Source: an uncultured Saprospiraceae bacterium
GTDB taxonomy: Bacteria; Bacteroidota; Bacteroidia; Chitinophagales; Saprospiraceae
Assembly (NCBI GenBank): GCA_937951615.1
Contig: CALFBH010000075.1
Span: 62,001 to 126,000 of the forward strand
Direction of reading: 5' to 3'
Length of the DNA: 64,000 nucleotides
In this document: one piece after another, positions 49,301-58,324 of the stretch
Numbering within the stretch: position 1 is the stretch's first letter
Layout of the letters: every line of letters starts with the position of its first letter
The notes under the pieces: generated by a model
Databases searched by the model: none
What the model was told of the DNA's origin: nothing
What the model saw: the letters and a program-made list of their open reading frames with translations, nothing else
Position numbers and translations under genes: made by a program

Positions 49301-52299
49301 CAGGAATAATGGCAAACGGCGTAGGCAATCCATACAGCTTGACAGGACTATCGTCCGAAACGACTTACGAATATTATGTATGTGCAGTATGCCCGGATAT
49401 GGGAACTGGTGCAATGACCGAAAACCTGATTATCACAGGAACTTATGACGGACCACTATCTGGTGGCACACCTAAAGGGGTCGAATTATATGCGATTGAT
49501 GATATTGCTGACCTGAGTTTATATGGTATCAGTTCTGCTAATAATGGAACGGGACCTACAATGACACCGGAATATACTTTCCCGGCGAATAGTGTAGCAG
49601 CAGGAACATTTATTTATATTACAACAGACTCCACTTCTTTTGCAGACTTCTTTGGCTTTAATGCCGATTTGATAGACGGTTCTATGTCTATCAATGGTGA
49701 TGATGCCATAGAATTATATTATAACGGTGCAGTAATTGATGTCTTTGGAGATGTCAATATGGACGGAACAGGAGAAGCCTGGGAACACTTAGATGGCTGG
49801 GCTTATCGCAATAACGGACAAGTCACAAATGGCGGTACTTTTGATGCAAATAACTGGACTTACAGTGGCATCAATCAACTGGAAGGTGGCATGACAAATG
49901 CAACGACAACAGTGCCATTCCCACTGGGCAGTTATACGGCTCCAACAGGCGGCGGAACAACGACTTCCGATTGTGCTGGGCCATTTACATTTACGACGTC
50001 CTTCCCCACACCAAGTTGCTCAAGTGGTGTCTTTTATGATAATGGAGGTACACTGAATAATTATGCCAATAATTCAAGCGACTCTATCACGATTTGCCCA
50101 GATAATCCAGGCGATTTAGTGACGGTTTCCTTTAGTCTTGTAGATATTGAATCGGCTGCTTCTGCTGGTGCAGATGGCACAGGTTGCTGGGATTATCTCT
50201 CTGTTTATGACGGAGCAGGTACGGCTGCCGGTTTCTTAGGGGATTATTGTACTAGTCCGGATGCTTCTGGTACAGGACTGGCACTGGCAGCGGGCGATGG
50301 GTTTTCTTCTAGCGATGCAAGTGGTTGTCTGACTTTTGTGTTCAACTCAGATGCTTCTGTGGCACTGGTAGGTTGGGAGGCAACAGTAAGCTGCGCTCCT
50401 CCTCCATGTCCATCAGACCTCGGACTATCTGCTGCCACAACGGGCGAATCTAGTGCAGGTGCAAATGATGGAAGCATTGATCTTACTGTTGCCGGAGCAG
50501 GTACAGCACCTTATACTTATCAGTGGGATAATGGAGCAACAACAGAAGACCTGACAGGTGTAGTCGCAGGCACATATTGTGTTACGGTGACCGATGCAAT
50601 AGGTTGTACAGATAATGCCTGCTATGCAGTCGAGAGCTTATGTTCTGCTAACTGGACTTACGCTGCCATTGTAGAATATGAAAGCGGATTTAGTGCCGCA
50701 GATGGTAGTATTGATTTCAGCATATTTGGCGGCACAGCCCCTTATATCTATTCCTGGAGTAATGGAGAAACGACTGAAGACTTAGCAGGGCTATCTGGCA
50801 ATACAACATATACCGTCGAAGTAACAGATGCCACAGGCTGTATGATTACTTATGATGTATTTGTAGGCACTGATTGCGCGCCTGATTTTGCGATTACCGG
50901 AGTAGTGACAGATATGGAATTTGGTTTGATGAATGGAGCTGTTGACCTTACTGTCAATTCTGGAAACCCACCATTTACGTATAGCTGGAGTAATGGAGCA
51001 ACAAGTGAAGACATTAGCGGACTAATCCCTGGAATCTATTCAGTAACTGTTGTAGACGCAGCAGGTTGTACAGATAGTTTCACAGGTACAGTTAATGGAA
51101 TTTGTTCGCCAAACTTATCGCTTTCTACCAATGTTACAGATGAAACTTTCCTTGGACAAAATGACGGGACAGTGGACTTAGTCGTTGGAGCAGGCCTCGC
51201 ACCATTCACTTATCTATGGAATACTGGAGCAAATACACAAGACCTCTCAGGACTTGGAGCAGGTACTTATTGTGTGACGGTGACGGACGCAATGGGTTGT
51301 ACAGGCGCAATTTGCGCGACTGTAGCGGCAGGTTGTAATCCTTCGCTTATCGCTAATATTGATGTAACAGATGAAAGTGTAGTTGGAGTTAATGATGGTT
51401 CAATTGACTTGTCTGTATTTGGGGGCAACCCAATTTATACCTATACTTGGGACAATGGTGCAACAACAGCCGACCTCAGCGGACTAGCAGGCGGAATATA
51501 TTGTGTTACTGTAACAGATGGTTCAGGTTGTACAGAAACAGCTTGCGCTACTGTCAATACGATTTGTGCAGGCAGCATTACGCTAAATGCTGTGGTGACT
51601 GATGAAAGTCAGATGACCTTAAATGATGGAGCGATAGACCTTGAGCTTACAGGCGGTACAGCACCTTACACCTATTTGTGGGATAATGGACAAACAAGTC
51701 AGGATTTAATCGGACTCGCGCCGGGTGAATACTGTGTGGTCGTGACCGATGCTTTGGCTTGTACAGGTAATGCTTGCTATACTGTAGGTGTGGGTTGTCC
51801 GTTTAACCTGATTACTGCTGTACAAATTACAGATGCCCTTGGTGGCAATAATGGTTCTATAGACCTAAGTGTCGGCAATGGTACTGCGCCATACAGTTTT
51901 GTCTGGGACAATGGCGACATGACTGAAGACATCAGTGCCTTAGGTTCCGGAAATTATAGCGTAACGGTAACAGATGCCAATGGATGTCAGGATGCTGCTA
52001 TTTATATGGTAGATGGTGTTATTGCGATAAGCGATATAGCTACGCTCACCGATATACAACTGTTTCCGAATCCAGCCAATCAACAAGCTCAACTGACATT
52101 GGCATTTAGTAAGTCAGCAGAAGTACAGGTAGAAGTCATAGATATTATTGGTCAGGTATTGAAGCAATATCAGTATGAAAATACGATGTTGATACAACAA
52201 ACTTTCGACCTCAGTCGATATGCTGAAGGTATCTATTTGATTAGAATCCGTGTAGATGGTCAGCAATTGACTAAGCGATTGGTGGTGCGGAAGTATTAA
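46342..52299 (+). CDS. Giant T9SS-secreted adhesin: FN3, two CUB-like modules, lamin-tail-like domain, seven SprB-like repeats, type A sorting domain
   Basis: Signal peptide; GCWDYLSIYDGAD...; ENLIITGTYDGPLSGGTPKGVELY; seven ~75-aa NDGSIDLxVxGGTAPYTYxWDNGATTEDLxGL units; C-term IQLFPNPANQQAQL...RLVVRKY. Confidence 0.93.
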   Translation: MKHINLLLCCLAFWCLGLQAAFADVTAPVASGTYTCNGDGTVQLTMTVTYTSTTFEWLDCVSFTFPTGWDFAGNPAGDAINDVGSAGNLAAFGTTGFCPGGDSDLSVLGGSPYTFIFDMTPPAGWTEADCATAGDGDAISFTWDYAGDGYGEAGASSPGTNGDPTTQTDLTDAGSTIPPPPCNAGTLVNAGPVDVCPGDFVDFAVTNDTIPTGGAYNIQFDDSMGGTGGLAGGFTLTGVTLPYNFDAGVNGVMAANNLDNLLGTWVLTGVALDDAGLDCSLTTGFTINFLDVSDPSCTVITTCEAGAVTNPGPLDLCPSETTIFEPAGDTLPTGGGYFIQFAEGAGASGGIAGGFDLTGVTTPYSFDATLNGVLPANNIPDLSGTWILTGFMLDINGAICDSTSNTMTVNFLDATDPLCNTMAMPCIDWLNPTDSTGWTNFNTSFGGAPCDDGTGCPFNELTAFEVWASEAYAMDNVVMGGTYTFSACNSTAGAGMGGQAWALEFTIISPSGNVDAFGLDMGSTCELTWTASESGSYVIVVTEAGACGTTTNTAVNNGFPAITCNSSPETACPAAPANDDCANAIALTLDVPTSGTNISATVSQAEFDAISQVGILAICSPPDGFSIENPVWFSFTANNTGNHTVALTNVNCAQSMAIYPVGDIDCTDINNSTLDGPDAVCIALGVGGDSTVVSLPAGDYYIVIDGAGGAACDFDLEVFEGPTCLEPSDLTALINIDGMSADLSWTSAVSTFNVEWGATGFAQGSGTQLVAGNPYMLTGLMPSTTYDYYVQADCGADGLSNWIGPFTFTTAPAAPICGGGFLDTGGQAGDYSNSENSTYTICPDNAGDAVMVDFISIAIESAASAGSDGTGCWDYLSIYDGADATATFLGDFCTTPDASGTGMALSAGDGFTSTDPSGCLTFVFNSDASVTQAGWEANVTCAPQNPCPAPVAGTAINMTDSSADLTWTSTETVFNVEWDTAGFAQGTGIMANGVGNPYSLTGLSSETTYEYYVCAVCPDMGTGAMTENLIITGTYDGPLSGGTPKGVELYAIDDIADLSLYGISSANNGTGPTMTPEYTFPANSVAAGTFIYITTDSTSFADFFGFNADLIDGSMSINGDDAIELYYNGAVIDVFGDVNMDGTGEAWEHLDGWAYRNNGQVTNGGTFDANNWTYSGINQLEGGMTNATTTVPFPLGSYTAPTGGGTTTSDCAGPFTFTTSFPTPSCSSGVFYDNGGTLNNYANNSSDSITICPDNPGDLVTVSFSLVDIESAASAGADGTGCWDYLSVYDGAGTAAGFLGDYCTSPDASGTGLALAAGDGFSSSDASGCLTFVFNSDASVALVGWEATVSCAPPPCPSDLGLSAATTGESSAGANDGSIDLTVAGAGTAPYTYQWDNGATTEDLTGVVAGTYCVTVTDAIGCTDNACYAVESLCSANWTYAAIVEYESGFSAADGSIDFSIFGGTAPYIYSWSNGETTEDLAGLSGNTTYTVEVTDATGCMITYDVFVGTDCAPDFAITGVVTDMEFGLMNGAVDLTVNSGNPPFTYSWSNGATSEDISGLIPGIYSVTVVDAAGCTDSFTGTVNGICSPNLSLSTNVTDETFLGQNDGTVDLVVGAGLAPFTYLWNTGANTQDLSGLGAGTYCVTVTDAMGCTGAICATVAAGCNPSLIANIDVTDESVVGVNDGSIDLSVFGGNPIYTYTWDNGATTADLSGLAGGIYCVTVTDGSGCTETACATVNTICAGSITLNAVVTDESQMTLNDGAIDLELTGGTAPYTYLWDNGQTSQDLIGLAPGEYCVVVTDALACTGNACYTVGVGCPFNLITAVQITDALGGNNGSIDLSVGNGTAPYSFVWDNGDMTEDISALGSGNYSVTVTDANGCQDAAIYMVDGVIAISDIATLTDIQLFPNPANQQAQLTLAFSKSAEVQVEVIDIIGQVLKQYQYENTMLIQQTFDLSRYAEGIYLIRIRVDGQQLTKRLVVRKY

Positions 52300-52348
52300 T
52301 TTTATAGGAGAGACCCATGCCTTTTGGCATTGTGAGAAGAGGGAGATA

Positions 52349-52396
52349 AAAAGAGGGAGTTGGAAAATTTGTTTTCCGACTCCCTCTTTTATTTTT
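52349..52396 (+). terminator. Strong rho-independent terminator downstream of giant adhesin
   Basis: aaaagagggagttggaaaa-tttg-ttttccgactccctcttttattttt. Confidence 0.9.
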
Positions 52397-52452
52397 GACT
52401 GTTTATTTTTGATCGCGAAACAGTTGGCATACTTCAAATAACGAACATGCTC

Positions 52453-52656
52453 TTATTCGCTGACGGCTTTATATTTTCGAATATATACTCCCCTAAAGAT
52501 TATAATGAAACAGATGCAATATGGGAGAAATTTAGATAAACTATTTCCTCCGAAACATCCTGCTACAATAAAAAGTGGGCTTATAAGTTGTACTATTAAG
52601 CCTAATATACCAATAACAATCATTACGTTTCCTAGAAGTCTTTTTTCGGCATCCAT
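52453..52656 (-). CDS. Small two-TM membrane protein
   Basis: 67-aa ORF, strongly hydrophobic, fills gap between neighbours. Confidence 0.5.
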   Translation of the reverse strand: MDAEKRLLGNVMIVIGILGLIVQLISPLFIVAGCFGGNSLSKFLPYCICFIIIFRGVYIRKYKAVSE

Positions 52657-52670
52657 GTTCTTGTAATTAT

Positions 52671-53435
52671 TTAATTATGCAAAATCAACTCCCATTCTCC
52701 GGGTTCATTGATTTTAAAATCAAAATATACGGTATAAGTTGAGGTGCGGAGTTTATTTTCAGTCGTATAAACAATACTTCCTTGAAAGGGGAAATCGAGA
52801 TTTTCCCAGCCTCTTGCATTTTGCTGTAAAGCCAGTTCATTGCCGCTACTCCATTGAAAACGATAATTTGTCACCGTAATATTAGGCATTCCATTTTGCA
52901 TGATTTTGATGGTCAGGCGATTTGCATTGCTTTTACCATCTCCTACTTTATTCAGGGTATATCGTTCTATGCTTCTTCGGTTGGTCACGACATAGGGTTT
53001 TTTGGGCTTAGGTCCGATGTATTCGCCTTCTTTCCAGACACCTTCATATAAGGTGTCTTTTTCTGGGGATTTCAGGTGGAATGCTCCTTCTCCATCTCTA
53101 AGGTCTTCCTTCCAGCCACCTGTATAAATGCTGCCATCTTCGTCGGTAAAAGTACCTTTTCCATGTCGTTCGCCTTCTTTCCATTCTCCTTCATAGATGC
53201 CGCCTTCCGTGTAGGTGTATGTGCCGCGTCCATGTGGCAAACCTTTTCGAAAATTGCCTTTATAACTATCCGTTCCTTTGGCTACGCCTTTTCCATGTGC
53301 AAGTCCTTTTTTGCAGGCACCGGCGTAAAATTTATCTATTCCGTCATATAAAACTTTGCAATCTTGTCCGTAAGTGCTGTTGCTAAAAAGCAAATAAAAA
53401 AAGCAGATACAGGTGGTTATAGCGTATTTTTTCAT
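52671..53435 (-). CDS. Secreted MORN-repeat protein
   Basis: YKGNFRKGLPHGRGTYTYTEGGIYEGEWKEGERHGKGTFTDEDGSIYTGGWKEDLRDGEG. Confidence 0.9.
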   Translation of the reverse strand: MKKYAITTCICFFYLLFSNSTYGQDCKVLYDGIDKFYAGACKKGLAHGKGVAKGTDSYKGNFRKGLPHGRGTYTYTEGGIYEGEWKEGERHGKGTFTDEDGSIYTGGWKEDLRDGEGAFHLKSPEKDTLYEGVWKEGEYIGPKPKKPYVVTNRRSIERYTLNKVGDGKSNANRLTIKIMQNGMPNITVTNYRFQWSSGNELALQQNARGWENLDFPFQGSIVYTTENKLRTSTYTVYFDFKINEPGEWELILHN

Positions 53436-53609
53436 TCTTTAATATTTTTTGTATCGTTTGGAAATAAATGGGGGCTATGGTAAAAAACAAGTTTATTTGA
53501 GGGTGTAAATAATTAGGGGCAATCTAATATGTTAAGCAATTTTTTTGTTTGTTCTGTGGGGTGTTTTTCTATTTCTATACCTTCTGCAAAATTTTAAATA
53601 GATAATCCC

Positions 53610-54515
53610 TCAATTCTTTGTCAGCTTCTGAAATACATCTTCTACGCTATAAATTTCTCGGCGCATTTCAATCAGGGTCAGCCCATTCTGTGCTGCCCAC
53701 TTGGAGACGGCAGGACGAATGTCCGTTTTGCCAGAAATCAACTGAAATTCATTGTCTTTTAGTATTTCAACGCGCTTGACTCCGGGGATTTGTGCCAGTT
53801 TTCCTGCGCCGATTTTTTCCAGAAATTGCACCACCACACCCGTTTCTCCAGAAATACGTTCACGCAGGACATCAATAGGATCATCGGCAACCAGTTTGCC
53901 CTGATTGATGATAATCACCCGGTCGCAAATCGCCTGAACTTCCTGCATGATGTGGGTAGAAAAAATGACGGTTTTTTCTTGTCCAATATTTTTAATCAAT
54001 GCCCGAATATCGACCAGTTGGTTGGGATCTAAGCCGGAGGTTGGTTCGTCGAGAATCAGCACTTCAGGGTCGTGGAGCATCGCCTGTGCCAGTCCAACCC
54101 GCTGCCGATAACCTTTGGATAATGCGCCAATGAGTTTCTTTTGTTCTACCTGCAAACCCGTCATTTCTATCATCTCATCTATGCGGGCTTTAGGGTTTTT
54201 GAGCTTGTGCAAACCAGCAATGAAAGCCAGATATTCGCGCACGTACATGTCTTTGTACAAAGGGTTATGTTCGGGTAGATAGCCGATGCGACGACGGACT
54301 TCCATCGAATTTTCAGATGTGTCGTAGCCGCAGACTTCTGCTGTGCCTTCGGTTTGTGGAATGAAGCAGGTGATGACTTTCATCGTGGTGGTTTTGCCTG
54401 CTCCGTTTGGTCCGAGGAAGCCGAGGACTTCTCCTTTTTTGGCTTCAAATGTTACGTTATCTACTGCGCGTTGTGTGCCGTAAATTTTTGTTAATCCTTG
54501 TATTTTTACTGACAT
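53610..54515 (-). CDS. gldA: Gliding-motility ABC transporter ATP-binding subunit GldA
   Basis: KGEVLGFLGPNGAGKTTTMKVITCFIPQTEGTAEVCGYDTSENSMEVRRRIGYLPEHNPLYKDMYVREYL. Confidence 0.9.
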   Translation of the reverse strand: MSVKIQGLTKIYGTQRAVDNVTFEAKKGEVLGFLGPNGAGKTTTMKVITCFIPQTEGTAEVCGYDTSENSMEVRRRIGYLPEHNPLYKDMYVREYLAFIAGLHKLKNPKARIDEMIEMTGLQVEQKKLIGALSKGYRQRVGLAQAMLHDPEVLILDEPTSGLDPNQLVDIRALIKNIGQEKTVIFSTHIMQEVQAICDRVIIINQGKLVADDPIDVLRERISGETGVVVQFLEKIGAGKLAQIPGVKRVEILKDNEFQLISGKTDIRPAVSKWAAQNGLTLIEMRREIYSVEDVFQKLTKN

Positions 54516-54517
54516 TT

Positions 54518-54558
54518 ATTTGTGTTGCGGTGTTGTTGTGTTAATGTGTTGTTGTGGG
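54518..54558. repeat. Half element: GTGTTGTT arm abutting gldA start, no core
   Basis: ttgtgttgcggtgttgttgtgttaatgtgttgttgtggg. Confidence 0.65.
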
Positions 54559-54694
54559 AAATTCCAAAAAATAAAATCCAAATTCCAAAACTATCTTGAC
54601 ATGTAGATAGGCTTTTTCTTTTGGTTTTACTGGGTTGCGTATCCAGGCATTTTTTGAACCACTAAATGAAGAAGGGACACTAAGTTTTTTGTTT

Positions 54695-56011
54695 TTAGCT
54701 TAGAAATTGATGGATTCCTTGTGCCGCCTTCTTAGCCTCTGCACAAGCATTGACGACTTCTGCGCCTCCATTTACAGCATCGCCGGCGGCGAAATATTTG
54801 GTTTTGCCACAGCGAAAATGCTCGTCCACTTCTATTCTGCCGCTATTATCGTAAGCTACGTTTAATGTATCCAGAAAATTGCGTTGTTTTTCTTGTCCTG
54901 TTGCTTTGATGACCATGTCGCAGGCGATGTCAAATTCTGTTCCTGCTATATTGGATAGTTTTCCGTCTTTAGATTCGGTGCGGATGCTGCGAATGCCTTC
55001 CACTTTTCCATCACCCAGAACTGCTAATGGCTGTACATTGAATACTGCCCGCACGCCAACGCCTTTTGCTAAGTCCAACTCAAATTCGTAAGCTGGCATT
55101 TCTTCTTTTGCCCGGCGGTATAAAAGCGTGACTTCACTCGCGCCCATTCTTGAGGATTCGGAAGCGGCATCCATCGCTGTATTTCCACCGCCAATCACGA
55201 CGACTCGTTTGCCAACTGCCGCTTTCAGCGGAGCTAATTTTAAAGTTTCAATAAACTCAGTCGCGCCTTCACAATTTTCAAAATCTTCGCCTTCTATACG
55301 GGCTGAACGTGTGCCGCCTAAACCGATGCCTAAGAAAATTGCATCATATTTCTCTTCCAGTTCGCGGGCTTCTGCCGCGCTGTTTATTTTTTTATTATAA
55401 TGAGTATTAAAACCGAATTGGGCTTCCAAATATTGCATTTCTTCCAAAACTTCCGCATTGGTAATTTTATAAGGCGCAGTGCCATGCAAAGCTAAGCCAG
55501 AAGGTTGTGCTTTTGCTTCAAATATATCTACTTCGTAGCCAAATAATCTCAGTTCGCAGGCCGCAGCAATTCCAGCTGGACCAGCACCAATGACAGCTAT
55601 CTTTTTCCCATTTTCTGGCAAGGAAGTAAACAACTTTGTATTGTCCTGAATGGCTTTTGTCGTCGAATGGCTTTGCAATCGCCCAATTTCGATAGGCTTG
55701 ACGTTTTGCTCATTATATACACAAGCGCCTTCGCAGAGCACTTCTGTCGGGCAGACTTTGCCACATACATTTCCAAAATGATTGGATTCGTAAATGGTTT
55801 TTGCCGAGCCTTTCAGGTTACCCGTATTGATTTGTCGGATAAACAGGGGAATATCTATACCTGTCGGACAGGCTTTGATGCAAGGCGCATCGTAGCAAAA
55901 CAAGCAGCGAGAACTTTCGTAATAGGCTTCTGTGTCGTTCATCAAAGGTTTGATTTGCTCAAAGTTTTGATGAAAGGCTGCTTCGCTTGTTGGTCTTTTA
56001 TATTCTGACAT
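54695..56011 (-). CDS. preT: NAD(P)-dependent oxidoreductase, PreT-like (dihydropyrimidine dehydrogenase small subunit)
   Basis: CLFCYDAPCIKACPTGIDIPLFIRQI; CPTEVLCEGACV; GAGPAGIAAACELRLFGYEV. Confidence 0.82.
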   Translation of the reverse strand: MSEYKRPTSEAAFHQNFEQIKPLMNDTEAYYESSRCLFCYDAPCIKACPTGIDIPLFIRQINTGNLKGSAKTIYESNHFGNVCGKVCPTEVLCEGACVYNEQNVKPIEIGRLQSHSTTKAIQDNTKLFTSLPENGKKIAVIGAGPAGIAAACELRLFGYEVDIFEAKAQPSGLALHGTAPYKITNAEVLEEMQYLEAQFGFNTHYNKKINSAAEARELEEKYDAIFLGIGLGGTRSARIEGEDFENCEGATEFIETLKLAPLKAAVGKRVVVIGGGNTAMDAASESSRMGASEVTLLYRRAKEEMPAYEFELDLAKGVGVRAVFNVQPLAVLGDGKVEGIRSIRTESKDGKLSNIAGTEFDIACDMVIKATGQEKQRNFLDTLNVAYDNSGRIEVDEHFRCGKTKYFAAGDAVNGGAEVVNACAEAKKAAQGIHQFLS

Positions 56012-56147
56012 GGTTGGTGTATTGGTTTATTGGTAACTGGTGATTCGTGATTGGTAAGTAGTGATTCGTGGATGGTCGTAGAAGGTATTTCGCTCTGCGA
56101 AATATATTAACCAATAACCAGTTACTAATCACCAATCACTAAATTAC
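56012..56147. repeat. Palindromic element: 7-bp TTGGTGA/TTGGTAA arms around core ATTTCGCTCTGCGAAAT (56087-56103)
   Basis: ggtgtattggtttattggtaactggtgattcgtgattggtaag... - core - accaataaccagttactaatcaccaatcac. Confidence 0.9.
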
Positions 56148-57010
56148 AATTCAGTTAATTTACCATAAGTTTCCGGACGTCTGTCTCTGAAAAACTGCCA
56201 GGTCGAGCGGACTTCTTCTATAAGGTCTAAATCGAACTCAGCGATTAATAATTCGTCATCGTACTCAGAGGCTTCGGAGAAGACTTGTCCGCGTGGATCC
56301 ACGAAGTAGGAAGTGCCGTAGAAGCGTCCCAAATCCCAGGGTTTTTCTTCGCCGACGCGATTGATGCAGCCCATGAAGTAGCCATTGGCAGCAGCGTGGG
56401 CGGGTTGTTCGAGTTTCCACAAATATTGGGATAAGCCAGCTACAGTAGCGGATGGATTATAGACAATTTCTGCACCATTCAAACCCAATGCTCTTGCGCC
56501 GTCGGGGAAGTGCCGGTCATAGCAGATATAGACGCCGACTTTGGCGTACTTGGTTTGGAAAACAGGATAGCCGAGGTTGCCTGGTTTGAAGAAGAATTTT
56601 TCCCAAAATCCTGTGGTGTGTGGGATATGATTTTTTCGGTATTTACCGAGATATGTCCCGTCGGCATCAATGACCGCAGCAGTGTTATAGAGAATGCCGG
56701 GCTGCTCTTTTTCATAGATCGGCACAATCATCACCATGTCGTACTTTTTGGCGTAAGCCTGCATCCGTTCTATCGTCGGGCCGGGAACACTTTCTGCTGA
56801 TGCATACCATTTTCTATCCTGTCCAGGACAAAAGTAGGGCGTGTTGAAAATTTCCTGTAGGCAGAGGATTTGTACGCCTTGCTCACCAGCTTTTTCGATG
56901 TATGGAATGTGCTTGTCCACCATGGCGTCCATGATTTCCTGAATTGTTCCTTCGCCTTCTGTCATGGGAAGGCTCATCTGTATGAGTCCTGATTTTACTA
57001 TTCTTGGCAT
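56144..57010 (-). CDS. Carbon-nitrogen hydrolase, beta-ureidopropionase-like
   Basis: GVQILCLQEIFNTPYF; KYRKNHIPHTTGFWEKFFFKPGN; GVYICYDRHFPDGARALGLNGAEIVYNPSAT. Confidence 0.9.
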   Translation of the reverse strand: MPRIVKSGLIQMSLPMTEGEGTIQEIMDAMVDKHIPYIEKAGEQGVQILCLQEIFNTPYFCPGQDRKWYASAESVPGPTIERMQAYAKKYDMVMIVPIYEKEQPGILYNTAAVIDADGTYLGKYRKNHIPHTTGFWEKFFFKPGNLGYPVFQTKYAKVGVYICYDRHFPDGARALGLNGAEIVYNPSATVAGLSQYLWKLEQPAHAAANGYFMGCINRVGEEKPWDLGRFYGTSYFVDPRGQVFSEASEYDDELLIAEFDLDLIEEVRSTWQFFRDRRPETYGKLTEL

Positions 57011-57012
57011 GA

Positions 57013-57046
57013 TTTGGTGATTGGTTGATTAGTAATTAGTTGGATA
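57013..57046. repeat. Half element: TGGTGATT arm abutting start of C-N hydrolase
   Basis: tttggtgattggttgattagtaattagttgg. Confidence 0.6.
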
Positions 57047-57141
57047 AATGGTGTTTTTTCTTTCTCAATAAGTTGTTGCTTATCTGACATCTGCGTAGGT
57101 TTTTTTGCAAGGTATGAAAAATTAAGAAACGATAAAAACTT

Positions 57142-57735
57142 TCACGGCATGACCAACAAACCAAGTTCAAACTCAAAATCCGGCATGACCTGCTCGCCGG
57201 AAAGCACTTTGTCAAAGCCTTTAATAATTTCTACTTCTGCGTTTTCACGATAAATATAAGTTTGCTGCTGTTGTGGGTCTATCAGCCAGCCTAAGCGGAC
57301 GCCATTTTCCATCCATTCTTCCATTTTCTCAATAAGTGGCTTGAGGTTGTCGGTTTTCGAGCGAATTTCTATTACAAAATCGGGGCAGACAGGGGCAAAT
57401 TTTGTTTTGTCTGTATCTGTTAAGGTTGCCCAGCGTTCGGGGCTGACCCAGCAGGCATCGGGTGAGCGTACTGCTCTGTTGGGTAATGTAAAGCCTGTGG
57501 AGGGACTAAATGAAACACCTGTTTTGTGTTTTTTTGCCCAGGCACGAACTTCACCAGCCGCCTCATTTTCATAATAACCTGATGTGTTGTTCACAGGTGC
57601 CATAATAATGATGTTTTTGTTTTTATCCCGCTCTATCCGCATGTCTTTATTGACCATACAAAAATGGAGGAACTCCTCATCCGTCATATTTTCGGAATAG
57701 TTCTGAATGGTATATTTATTTTCTAATACAAGCAT
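57142..57735 (-). CDS. Uma2 family endonuclease-like protein
   Basis: RSPDACWVSPERWATLTDTDKTKFAPVCPDFVIEIRSKTDNL; GVRLGWLIDPQQQQTYIYR. Confidence 0.92.
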   Translation of the reverse strand: MLVLENKYTIQNYSENMTDEEFLHFCMVNKDMRIERDKNKNIIIMAPVNNTSGYYENEAAGEVRAWAKKHKTGVSFSPSTGFTLPNRAVRSPDACWVSPERWATLTDTDKTKFAPVCPDFVIEIRSKTDNLKPLIEKMEEWMENGVRLGWLIDPQQQQTYIYRENAEVEIIKGFDKVLSGEQVMPDFEFELGLLVMP

Positions 57736-57877
57736 AAGCGACGTAAGTTTAAGTTTCCAAATTTACGTTTTTTTTTGGTTTTATGCACGTCTTTGTTGTT
57801 TAGAGTGAACTATTTTGTTCATATGTGCGTTATTCACACTTTAAGCCAAAGATATTTAACTTTTAAAAAAATTAGTT

Positions 57878-58207
57878 ATGAGTAATGAAATAAGAAGATA
57901 TGATAGCCAAGAAAGAGATTATTGGTTGTTATCTGATGGGTCTAAAGCCGCAAATAAATATGTATTGGGAGACAATAGCGGAAGGTCTATAAGCTTAAGA
58001 AAAGGTCATGGACTAAAAAAGGTATTAAATTTAGATATTTCTGATGATAACGCTGTACATTTAGTACATGTGGGAATAGCAACTTCTTTGATTTTATTAA
58101 AATCTAAAGATAGCGGAAAAAAGGTTTTAGGAGGCTTCTTAGGACTTGCTTTATTTGGATTATATCAGGCAGGAAGACAAGACGACGACGAATTACTTAT
58201 TTATTAA
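57878..58207 (+). CDS. Hypothetical protein (109 aa)
   Basis: MSNEIRRYDSQERDYWLLSDGSKAANKYVLGDN; clean ORF with ATG; no family recognised. Confidence 0.5.
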   Translation: MSNEIRRYDSQERDYWLLSDGSKAANKYVLGDNSGRSISLRKGHGLKKVLNLDISDDNAVHLVHVGIATSLILLKSKDSGKKVLGGFLGLALFGLYQAGRQDDDELLIY

Positions 58208-58324
58208 GCAACGATAGCTTTTTTCAACTTTGATGCCCGCATAAACTGGAGAGTCTTTCGCAATATATTCTGCAATAGCCTCCATGTCATCAATTGCACC
58301 ATCTGTCCAATTTAGCGCAACCAT
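58193..58324 (-). pseudogene. Truncated RelE/ParE-type toxin
   Basis: Not in ORF track. Start overlaps antitoxin stop: MVALNWTDGAIDDMEAIAEYIAKDSPVYAGIKVEKSYRCLINK*; ParE-like N-terminus, C-terminal half missing. Confidence 0.72.

Noticed and set aside
54640-54690. gaaccactaaatgaagaagggacactaag as another dispersed repeat (cf. accactaagtaag near 19950)
   Set aside because: Similarity is suggestive but short and decayed; not enough to call from this window alone.
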